A DNA stretch of 64,000 nt from Neodiprion pinetum (Eukaryota; Arthropoda; Insecta; Hymenoptera; Diprionidae). The stretch is from NCBI RefSeq assembly GCF_021155775.2, contig NC_060233.1, positions 16,688,537 to 16,752,536 on the forward strand. Reading direction: 5' to 3'. Numbering within the stretch: position 1 is the first letter of the stretch; each line of letters begins with the position of its first letter. Below, piece by piece: positions 46,801-55,600 of this stretch. The notes under the pieces were generated by a model that saw only the letters and a list, made by a program, of their open reading frames with translations, did not search any database and had not been told where the DNA came from. Made by a program: the position numbers and the translations under genes.

Positions 46801-49800
46801 TTCTTATTGTTCGTGCGTAAAAGTAAACAATAGACAGGATAAGACGATAATTGAATTTAACATCTCCCTCCCCCCTCCGCCAGCCATCGCCAAACGATTT
46901 GTGAAGGAAAATATTGTTCCAAATTGATGCACTTTCAGCGCTTATTTCAGTTCAAAGTGAACGGACTATTGTCACTGAGGCATCGTCAACACGTGAGACC
47001 AGTAATTGGTGAAATTATTATTTAAACGTAAGAAACAGGGATAATTTTGGCCATTTCCACTTACATAAGTGGAAATATAATACGTCTCATGCGTTGTTGT
47101 AAAGTTTCGAGACAGTAATTTGCAGGTTGATATATAGCTTTGTATGTCATGAAATATCTTACTTTTAATTGACGAACATTCGAGATCGTGATTTGTACTG
47201 ACTCTTGAATGTCCGTCATTGCCAGTAAGTTAATTATAAATTACCGAATAGAGTTCTTCCATAATGCCTAACAATGTGACCGCCGACTTTGGCACGTGTG
47301 TGAAAATATTTCAGGTGACGTACTCTGTAATGGTTACCGGTCAAGAAAACTACACAAATGTGACGCCATTTTATTGTTCTTCTTTTTTTCCATCAGAAGT
47401 CAAATTCACGTCGCACTTGAAAATGATGAGTCGGCCAACATATCGATATTAGAAATAGAATAATTCGTCTGTTTTCCTTTTCGCCATATTGAATTAGTCA
47501 TTTCGAATTTCGAAAGAAGGAGGGGATGTTTCCGATGTATTCAAAGAGCCTAACAAGAGATTTGTTGAGCTTAAGACTCTTGATCTGAATCAAGACAGTA
47601 AAGTAAACCTGTTTTCACCTTCCGCCGCTTTCGAGAGTGACAAGAGATGAACGGAAGCGCTTCCAGCACTTTGTCCAAAAAGTGTGACTTGATCAGGATC
47701 ACCGCCAAAGTATTCGATGTTGTTTTGCACCCACTTGAGAGCCAGGATCTGGTCCTTCAGCCCCCAATTCCCAGCCGCCACTTCGTTGCCAGTACTCAGA
47801 AATCCTAAAGCCCCGATCCGATAGTTCGGCAGGGCGAGCACGATATCAGAATCCAAAAGGTAGTCTGGCGAGTAAGTGGTAGAGCTTGAACTGCCGTGTA
47901 AAAAAGCTCCTCCATGGATCCAAACCATCACTGGAAGCAGAGTGCTTGTGTTCACCGGAAGCTGTGAAGATTTGAGGTCATAAGAGGTTAAAAATATTGG
48001 CTTGAAAATGCAGTGCGAAATCAATTAATTCTTAGTGGATGCAGAATATTGAAATATCAGTTTCATAGCTCCCTTGCAGTGGAAGATAACTTTCATGTAT
48101 TCGTTTGGTAATCAATCTAACTAGTGTTCTTTTCTTGTTTGTTCTAGGTGAGTGCAGTTCCGTTCGTTGATGTAGTTCAAAATGACTCGTGAGTATTGTA
48201 ATTGTATCAGTCGAATCAGTCAAGCATCTTCGAACCTCTCAAATCACGCCATAAAGTGATATTGATTTTAGAATTTTGTGTCTATCAACCTGTGGCGTGT
48301 AAACGTTGAGGTACAGACAATCCTCGCTGCCTGATATGCTGCCTAACGCCTGGGGACATACGCTTCCATCTCTAGTGGCATTCAGAGTCCCGTTCCAAGC
48401 TCCGGCTGCCACGGGGTTCGCGAATCTGACATAAGCAAAAAAATTGAGAATCTAATTAAAAAAAAAAAGGAAAAAAACTGAATTGGAACGCTTTCGTACG
48501 ATACGTTTCAAAGTCCATCCAATGAAATGGCGTCATCGGCAACTCAATTACACGTGTAAGTTTGTGGCCTGTTTACCCAAACTTATCTATGAAAAACAAC
48601 AAACACGCTGAACGGGTTACGGAAAGGATAACCAAGAGTGACCATCGCGGAATCATCGCCTCGGGAGAGAGGGGAGTGATTGACAGGCGCTCGAGACATC
48701 CACTAGCGTCATAGTGAATGCTCAGTAAAATATATTGTAAATTATATTATAAATTATTCTTTTCATCATTGTCAACTAAGCCTACAATCCCGATCGTCAA
48801 AACCGACATTGTTGTTGATTTAGGTGACTATAAGTGTTATAATTATTTTTGTTATTATTTATGTAATTATTTGTGATTGGTGTTAATATAATGTTTCAGT
48901 ATCGTTTCTACATCAACCCAAGTCGTTGAGACTCAGGAATTATTATTTCCGCAACCCTTTTAAGTTATAAGAGTCAGGCTTATAACTTAAAAATCAACAA
49001 CAAAATGGAGAAGGTCAAGGTCAAATTCCAGTTCGCCGCAGAAGCCTGGGATGCCAAGACGACCGTCATCAAGGTTAAATCCATCCAAGTATTGGAACAG
49101 GAACAAATTTTTTCTTTTGAACAAAAAGATCAACCGATTTCGAACCATGCTGAGCTGGCCAAATTACCAGTGGTCAAAGGAATTATCAAGAGTCTGGATA
49201 AAAGAGGGAAGCAGAGAAAAGCTATCGTCTCACTGGACGCGCATCTGCAAAGGTTATACTTCGATGAGGAGGGTAATGTAGTGTTCAACGATTATTACCT
49301 GGAGGAAATAGAAACCCCCCAACCCACTCCAAACTCATCCAGTTTAACAGTTCCGGCACGTGAAACCCCGATCCAATTGATTTCGAAGGGCATTTTATTA
49401 GAAAAATTTTCAAACAGAAATCAGAACGCAAAATCATGGCTCACTTTATTTGTTCTTGAATGTGAAAGATTTAAAGTGGAAGAAAATCAATTCCCCGAGG
49501 TTCTGAAACTAGTTTTAGAAGGACCAGCCATAGACTGGTTTACATCAATTTTTAAAACTTATGGTATGACGAAACGTTGGAGCTTTTGGGAAAGTTCCTT
49601 TCTGGAAACATTCGGGGAAAAATCGTGGTCAGAGGTCGAATACGCTTACTCTTTTCGTTGGATAAGTGGACCATATTTAGATTTTGCATTAAAGAAGAGA
49701 AACCTATTAATAGATGCAGATCCAGAATTAGGCGTCAGTTCACAAATAAATTTTATCGTTATTGCCCTGCCAAAATTTGTTCGATCACACCTTCATAAAC

Positions 49801-52672
49801 GTGAATTGAAAACAATAGAAAATTTAATGTTTAGTCTGAGTCAACTTCAACCAATATCAAACAATAACAGCTCACGTATAGAAATAAATAAGCAAAATCG
49901 AAAGTTCGATCCACACGGATGTCGTATTTGCGAGAAAGCCGGTTATAAAAATAGATTCCATCCAGAGGAAATTTGCAGAAATGCAAGATCAGCGATTATC
50001 AAATCTGCCGAATCAAAAAACTAGATAGCCTCCCACTTATAAGACTACATGTTACCGTAAATTGTAATGAAAAGGCAGTTGCTCTTTACGATTCAGGAGC
50101 CAATGTGTCCTTGATTAATTATACATTTTACAAAAAATTAAAAATGAATATCCCTATGAGTGGGGGCTCAACAATAAGAACAATGGGCGGCGTAGCAAGT
50201 ACGAATGGAAGGGTATTTTTGAAATTAAAGATACTTGAAATAGAAAAAGTATCGCCATTCCTAATAATGAAAAATGATTTATTTGAAGAAGATCTGTTGC
50301 TTGGCTTGGATTGTATAAAATCATTCCGATTGCGTCAAAACGAAAATCTTGAAATTTCTCAAAATATAAGTTCGAACCAAAGTTTTGATTGCGTTAAAAT
50401 AAACTATGCTTCGAACAATAACGAAGATAGTCTGAATGGTGTGTTAAATAAATACGATTCAGTCTTCGCCAAGGAAAAGTTCGATATAGGTACAGTCAGA
50501 AACTTCGAAGCAAGAATAAAATTAACGGAAAATAAGTACATATCGAGAAAACCATATAAGTGCTCTATTCTCGATAAATTAGAAATAGAATTTCAAATAA
50601 AGAAATTATTGGAATTAGGATTGATCGAGGAGTCGTATAGTCCATATGCCTCACCACTGACCTTAGTACACAAGAAAGATGAAGACAAAAAATCGCGACT
50701 ATGTATTGATTATCGCGAACTAAATAAACTCATAGTACCAGAAGGTTACCCCTTTCCTAGAATTGATGATCTGATTGCTCGTGTTGGGAGGTGCGTTTAC
50801 TTCTCGAAGTTAGATATCAACTCAGCATTCTGGTCAATACCATTACGTGCGAAAGATAAATATAAAACGGCTTTCGTCACACACCACGGTCACTGGCAAT
50901 GGGCGTGTCTTCCTTTTGGTTTACAATCGGCTCCAGCAATATTCCAACGAATACTTTCAACCATAATTAGAAACAACAATTTAGACACCTTTGCAATTAA
51001 TTATATCGATGATATTCTGATATTTTCGAAAAATTACGATGAACACGTACAACATATTAAACAAACATTGGATGTTTTACATGAGCAAGGCTTGAAATTA
51101 AACACGAATAAATACAGTTTTGCTAAAAAAGAAGTTACGTATCTAGGACACACAATATCAAACAATAGTGTAAAACCGATTAATGACAATTTAATAGCGA
51201 TCAAAAACTTTCCGATTCCGAAAACAAAAAAACAAGTTAGACAATTCCTGGGGAAAGTAAATTTTTATCTGAAATATATTCCTAGATCCTCAATTATCTT
51301 GGATCCATTGCACAATCTCTTGCGAAAAAATGTGCAGTTCGATTGGTCCGCTAGATGTCAAAACAGTTTTGATAAGGTTAAGGGTTGTTTATGTGAAGCA
51401 CCAATTCTAGCAATATTCGACCCCACGAAACCAATTTTCATATATACAGATGCTAGTTTAGAAGGCGTGGGTGCAATACTAAAACAACCTCAAGAAGATA
51501 ACACACTTAAACCGGTCTTCTATTTTTCGCGAAAGTTGTCAGAATCTCAAAAAATAAAAAGAGCTATATTTATTGAATGTTTAGCAATCAAAGAGGCGAT
51601 TCTATATTGGCAATATCACTTAATAGGACAAAAATTTAAAATATTCACAGATCATGAACCTTTACGTAATTTCAACATAAAAAATTGCAAAGATACAGAA
51701 CTTTTACACATATTAAATTACATTTCACAATTTACATTTGATATCGAATATAATCCCGGCATAAATAATTCAGAGGCTGATTGCTTATCAAGAAACCCGG
51801 TTCTATCAGAAAACAAAAATGATGAAGGTTCTAAAATACAAATCGTCAACTTCATAACTATGCAACTACGCTTAAGCGTGACTCTTATAACTTAAAAGGG
51901 TTGCGGAAATAATAATTCCTGAGTCTCAACGACTTGGGTTGATGTAGAAACGATACTGAAACATTATATTAACACCAATCACAAATAATTACATAAATAA
52001 TAACAAAAATAATTATAACACTTATAGTCACCTAAATCAACAACAATGTCGGTTTTGACGATCGGGATTGTAGGCTTAGTTGACAATGATGAAAAGAATA
52101 ATTTATAATATAATTTACAATATATTTTACTGAGCATTCACTATGACGCTAGTGGATGTCTCGAGCGCCTGTCAATCACTCCCCTCTCTCCCGAGGCGAT
52201 GATTCCGCGAAGGTCACTCTTGGTTATCCTTTCCGTAACCCGTTCAGCGTGTTTGTTGTTTTTCATAGATAAGTTTGGGTAAACAGGCCACAAACTTACA
52301 CATGTTTATCTTATCGACTTGCGACACAACCCAAAAAATCATGTCGTACCACGTATGTAGTATCGTATTCAATGACCGCCGTTAAACTTCTCCTCTCAGA
52401 TAATCCACACCCAACTTTTAACATCGTTTGTTTCATTCGTACATAATTGACGAATATGCTATTTCGGCAAACCTGAGATTTCCAATCGGTGGCTGGCCAT
52501 ACGGAATCCCGAGGAAAGCGGAAATGTTCCGATTGTTTCTAGTGGTGATAGTCGTGCCCAGCAGGTTACCCTGAAGAATCGTCACTTCTGGCTCACCATA
52601 ACTTGTACCGAAAAATAATAAACTTGACAAGATTGTAAAGAGGACACATTTCACCGTCACTCGCAACACCAT
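43815..52672 (-). CDS. Esterase-1: secreted type-B carboxylesterase, seven exons, 577 aa
   Basis: Alpha/beta-hydrolase predicted to hydrolyse carboxyl esters outside the cell or in the secretory path. Exons are 52473-52672, 48290-48425, 47619-47961, 45726-46088, 44925-45088, 44117-44406 and 43815-44052, with all split codons consistent. A signal peptide (MVLRVTVKCVLFTILSSLLF) opens the protein. The SEDCLYLNVYTP motif is present. The oxyanion hole HGGAF is at 128-132, the nucleophile Ser210 in FGQSAGSA, Glu341 in VRDEG and His458 in MHTDD, so the triad is complete. Compared with esterase-2 it has eight extra residues forming a hydrophobic end (ILVLLFICSKLI). Intron 1 is 4.05 kb because a retroelement lies in it, antisense to the gene. 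The physiological substrate is unknown. Confidence 0.92.
48551..48554. repeat. Left target-site duplication (CACG)
   Basis: Partner of CATG at 52301-52304. The unoccupied paralogous site in unit 2 reads CAATTA-CATG-TTTATC, so one base of the left copy has changed since insertion. Confidence 0.75.
48555..48976 (+). repeat. Left LTR (422 bp)
   Basis: It begins TGTAAGTTTGTGG and ends TTATAAGAGTCA, so it is a complete TG...CA LTR in the orientation of gag. TATA-like sequence (ATATTATAAATTA) near 48742 could serve as its promoter. It matches the reverse complement of 51879-52300 with a single difference (A at 48644). Confidence 0.92.
48958..48992. repeat. 14-bp-stem hairpin across the left LTR/internal junction
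   Basis: TTTTAAGTTATAAG pairs perfectly with CTTATAACTTAAAA around the 7-base loop AGTCAGG. The LTR ends inside the loop. It occupies the place where a tRNA primer-binding site is normally found. Confidence 0.8.
49005..50024 (+). CDS. gag: gag of the inverted-LTR retroelement, 339 aa
   Basis: Structural capsid/nucleocapsid-type protein of an arthropod Ty3/gypsy-like lineage. A retrotransposon gag core is visible around residues 160-270 (VLEGPAIDWFTSIF, FWESSFLETFGEKSW). A stretched zinc knuckle at about 305-323 has spacing C-X2-C-X9-H-X4-C, longer than the usual CCHC. The start ATG is 28 nt past the left LTR. It ends TCA-AAA-AAC-TAG, where the last codons form a -1 frameshift heptamer. There are no internal stops or frameshifts, so it is intact. 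It is antisense to the host esterase. Confidence 0.88.
   Translation: MEKVKVKFQFAAEAWDAKTTVIKVKSIQVLEQEQIFSFEQKDQPISNHAELAKLPVVKGIIKSLDKRGKQRKAIVSLDAHLQRLYFDEEGNVVFNDYYLEEIETPQPTPNSSSLTVPARETPIQLISKGILLEKFSNRNQNAKSWLTLFVLECERFKVEENQFPEVLKLVLEGPAIDWFTSIFKTYGMTKRWSFWESSFLETFGEKSWSEVEYAYSFRWISGPYLDFALKKRNLLIDADPELGVSSQINFIVIALPKFVRSHLHKRELKTIENLMFSLSQLQPISNNNSSRIEINKQNRKFDPHGCRICEKAGYKNRFHPEEICRNARSAIIKSAESKN
50015..50021 (+). promoter_or_regulatory. -1 ribosomal frameshift heptamer A AAA AAC
   Basis: In the gag frame the heptamer reads A-AAA-AAC directly before the TAG stop, a textbook X-XXY-YYZ slippery site. Slipping back one base continues into LDSLPLIRL of pol without interruption. Pol has no ATG at its beginning, so this is the likely way it is made. 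I did not identify a downstream RNA structure. Confidence 0.75.
50021..51895 (+). CDS. pol: pol of the inverted-LTR retroelement: protease, reverse transcriptase, RNase H; integrase missing
   Basis: About 624 residues are read after the -1 shift. An aspartic protease motif (LYDSGANVSLI) is at about residues 22-32. Reverse transcriptase follows, from about 200 (YASPLTLVHKK) through LDINSAFWSIPL to the catalytic YIDDIL at about 326. RNase H runs from about 472 (IYTDASLEGVGAIL) with its Glu in FIECLAIKEAI and Asp in FTDHEP, to the ending EADCLSRNP at about 585. In Ty3/gypsy elements an integrase with an HHCC finger and D,D-35-E core comes next. Here the frame runs about 40 codons further and stops inside the inverted LTR. 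The remaining domains look intact. Confidence 0.88.
   Translation, partial: LDSLPLIRLHVTVNCNEKAVALYDSGANVSLINYTFYKKLKMNIPMSGGSTIRTMGGVASTNGRVFLKLKILEIEKVSPFLIMKNDLFEEDLLLGLDCIKSFRLRQNENLEISQNISSNQSFDCVKINYASNNNEDSLNGVLNKYDSVFAKEKFDIGTVRNFEARIKLTENKYISRKPYKCSILDKLEIEFQIKKLLELGLIEESYSPYASPLTLVHKKDEDKKSRLCIDYRELNKLIVPEGYPFPRIDDLIARVGRCVYFSKLDINSAFWSIPLRAKDKYKTAFVTHHGHWQWACLPFGLQSAPAIFQRILSTIIRNNNLDTFAINYIDDILIFSKNYDEHVQHIKQTLDVLHEQGLKLNTNKYSFAKKEVTYLGHTISNNSVKPINDNLIAIKNFPIPKTKKQVRQFLGKVNFYLKYIPRSSIILDPLHNLLRKNVQFDWSARCQNSFDKVKGCLCEAPILAIFDPTKPIFIYTDASLEGVGAILKQPQEDNTLKPVFYFSRKLSESQKIKRAIFIECLAIKEAILYWQYHLIGQKFKIFTDHEPLRNFNIKNCKDTELLHILNYISQFTFDIEYNPGINNSEADCLSRNPVLSENKNDEGSKIQIVNFITMQLRLSVTLIT
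51868..51879. repeat. 12-bp perfect palindrome at the pol/inverted-LTR junction
   Basis: ACGCTTAAGCGT is its own reverse complement and its last base is the first base of the inverted LTR. Read from the LTR outward, both LTRs are followed by (G/C)GCTTA, a 5-base microhomology that may mark where the inversion formed. Confidence 0.7.
51879..52300 (-). repeat. Right LTR (422 bp), inverted relative to the left LTR
   Basis: It starts TGACTCTTATAACTT and ends CCACAAACTTACA. Its reverse complement equals the left LTR except at one base. Because it is reversed, both outer ends of the element are the same LTR terminus (TGTAAG). A normal element would have its two different LTR ends outermost. Confidence 0.92.
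52301..52304. repeat. Right target-site duplication (CATG)
   Basis: Matches the left copy CACG at three of four bases and the empty site in unit 2 exactly. Confidence 0.75.
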
Positions 52673-55600
52673 CGTGAAAAATGTCTGCTGTCTCGCAGTT
52701 GAGCAAATTTCCAACTGCTGTTTTTCTTTGCTTGGCTTGTGTGCCGTGTCGCGCAACGAAATGAGTGTGAAATCCGCAAAGATTGAGCTGCGGTCAAGTG
52801 TTATCTTCTTTAATTGTCGTATCCAAGTGACAAAGGCCAAATTTTCGCATGGATATAAGTTATACTGACACTGTATCCAAAGTGACCGTCATGGAACTAA
52901 CCAGAAGTAATGAATGTTCTTGAAGCATTTTTACTGCTTGAAGAATATGTCTGCTTCGCAATAAATGGAACCATTGTTCGTCGGTCGACCTCTCTCTGAT
53001 ATTCCTCAAATCTTTCTGTAGGTCACTTATTCAATGTAAAAACAAAACACCGTATTTATATTTAATACTAATCGGTGTCGATCGACACTTAAGAAAATAA
53101 GTATAATATCTGCTCAAGACTCTGACCAATTGATACTAGTTTAACCTATCTATTATCTAATCCCCAATTCCAATTTATTCCAAAGTCAGCTACGATCTAC
53201 TCGAATTAGGTATATGGTACAAGTTCATCATTTACAGAAAATTTAGAATAGTATTATATGCTCTTTAAATGCAAATCCGTTACTTCTTGTTTTCGTTCCT
53301 CCATATTAAGACGAAATCGTTTTGACCCTTTTTTAGTATTTATTTCTTAATTCTTCCATTTACTCATTGTTTTTGCTATACATATACTACGTACCCCTGA
53401 TGAATCCTTGAATCAACAAAAAAGAGGACTTGTAATGCAGTAAATAATTCAGAAAAAGCAGGAATCTACTGGAATTGAACGTCATTTTCGAAAACAGGTA
53501 TAATAAATTCGTTTTTCGCATATATTTTAGTTGAGCACTGCCCCGTAAAAATCAAACATTTTTCAGTTACAAAAATTCCAGAATAGTATAGCGATGTCTA
53601 AAAAACTGTTGATAACTTAACTCTTCGTATGCATGCGCTGGTTTTTTCTGATAATGAGGCGACGACATCGTTTTGATCCAATTCAATTTGACTAACCACA
53701 GCTGCACTTGTTCATTCTTCATTTTTTCTAAATTATCTACTTCAAACATTGTTTTGACCAGCCTGAAAATCCAAAATAAATCTTTGTAATCCAGTCGAAA
53801 TTTACATGACTTCGCTCGATGAAGAACATAAGACTGGAAATTTTTTTACTGGTTCATTGGCTAGCCTAGAAACATATCATGAAGTTTGTCAAAAAAATCA
53901 GGCCTGGAGTTTCGCGCAAAATTTTTGGTCTTGTTGAAAAAATTGGAGAAATGATTGTTCTACACGTTGGACGAGTTTCAAGGCATGTCATTGAAAATTC
54001 ACAGAATTAATAGCGATAAACAAAACGATCGATGTCCGTGTTTACAGGTAATTTACAAGTAAACTACCAACGATACGTGATTTTTGTATGGGACTAATTT
54101 TACAGAGGGCAACATGACGGACAACTTTTGCAAGAACCATTTTTTTTCTAAGACCAACGGAAAAAAATACGTGAAATTACAACTTTATCAATTTTCAAAA
54201 AAATGCGACGCGAAAATCCGAACCTCATTTTTGTGACAAACTTTATGACATGTTCCTAGGCATCTAATGAACCTGTAAAACAATTTCCGGCCTTAGCTAC
54301 TTCGTCGAACGAAGACTTTCGAATTTCCGTACATTCTGTATTAAACATCAACTTAGCAAATTATGCATATATTGTGTCATGCCTTTCGTTTTTATTTATT
54401 GTTGCAAAATCGACAGTGAATCGAAGTTGGAAGCAAGTTTTCTCCTTCATTGTGAATTCACTTTATACGTGCTCAGTGTGTTTCCCAAATAAACAGGATT
54501 CACGTGCTAATTTGTAGCAGCTGTTGAACTCTGAGAAAATGAGTTCTAAACAAAAAATACAAATGAAATTTCTACGCGGTTGTGGTTATCTTGAGTCATA
54601 TCCGACTTCGGAGCATTACACATATCATACATTGTGTTCATCAATGATCATGATAGGGTTATGCAGGAAAATAATTACGCAGTGCTCGCGAAAAAATATA
54701 CATAGGTATACTGAATACTTTATTGCACATGATATACAACGCTAGATTTTACGCAGTGAGTTGTTTCTACGTACATTTGCGTATATCGATCACAAGTGAC
54801 AGCATAAGACTTATTTATGTATCTGAACGGAAAAAAAGTTGCAGAGGTGAATCAACTACCTTTGTGTTCTTTCCTTTACTCAATAGATCGTTTACATCAA
54901 GAGTAATATGCGAAATAACTTGATCATGGCAATTTCCAAAATATCATTTATTACCTCATGTTCTTTTTTTTTCTGTTTTGCGTCAAGTTATGAATTTTAC
55001 CGGTTTCTGCAGTATCGAAAAATTAACACTTTGTTTACATAACTATTACTAGTAAAGCTGTAATCGAAATTAGATTCAAAATATTATCAACATCGTGAAA
55101 GTTCTGGTAATTGATATGTATCATTTGCACATTTTTTTTTTTTTTTTTTTGAGCATCTTATGCAAAATAATTTTTCTTACAGGTGTTTACTGGTCAAATT
55201 TTATCAACACGAATTATTGTAGGTTTTACGTGATTGCAAAATATTTTTAGGATGACGTACAGGAAACTCGCTTTTTATACATGCCGATGTGCAATTTAAT
55301 CACACGGCATGTATTTATACCGGTCTATACATATTATACAGTTATAAAACAAAAATCACGCAATCGGTAATTAACGTCTGTCACGTTGTAATTGAAAATC
55401 GTATTTGTTTGAAATGACAAGCAAATGAACAGCAAGAATCCAAAAGAATCCAAAAAATACAATGTTGGTGAAGTACAGTATTTGTGTCGTTTTTTTTTCT
55501 TTTAATTTTTTTTTTTTTGTTTTTTTATCTAATTGGATGCCTTGAGATAAAAATGCATGCTATATATTCATAGCATTCGGCAGCTTGCTATCCAAGTCTG

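Larger units (their letters stand above)
48555..52300 (+). mobile_element. Ty3/gypsy-type retroelement with head-to-head (inverted) LTRs and no integrase
   Basis: The 3746-bp insertion lies in intron 1 of esterase-1 and is absent at the matching place in unit 2 (about 63051). The layout is LTR (48555-48976), gag, protease-RT-RNase H, then a second LTR in reverse orientation (51879-52300). Both LTRs are 422 bp, TG...CA, and differ at one base. The flanking 4-mers are CACG (48551-48554) and CATG (52301-52304); the empty site reads CATG. No integrase, no TGG-type primer-binding site next to the left LTR, and no polypurine tract before the right LTR can be seen. Insertion was therefore by a retroviral-type integrase supplied by another element, and was recent. 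Confidence 0.9.
38600..53179. repeat. Tandem segmental duplication, unit 1
   Basis: It starts CAAAGTCAGCTACGATCTA and ends ...CAATTTATT. It matches unit 2 (53181-63933) almost base for base except for the 3746-bp retroelement and small indels. Without the insertion the unit is about 10.83 kb. It carries the esterase-1 gene and about 5.2 kb of spacer on its 3' side. Confidence 0.95.

Noticed and set aside
49973..50020. Separate pol start upstream of the frameshift site
   Set aside because: The frame opens with TTG codons, not ATG, and the A-AAA-AAC site gives a better explanation for pol synthesis.
48555..52300. Interpretation as a DIRS element or a cut-and-paste DNA transposon because of the inverted ends
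   Set aside because: The ends are full TG...CA LTRs, the pol is of Ty3/gypsy type, no tyrosine recombinase or transposase is present, and the target duplication is 4 bp.
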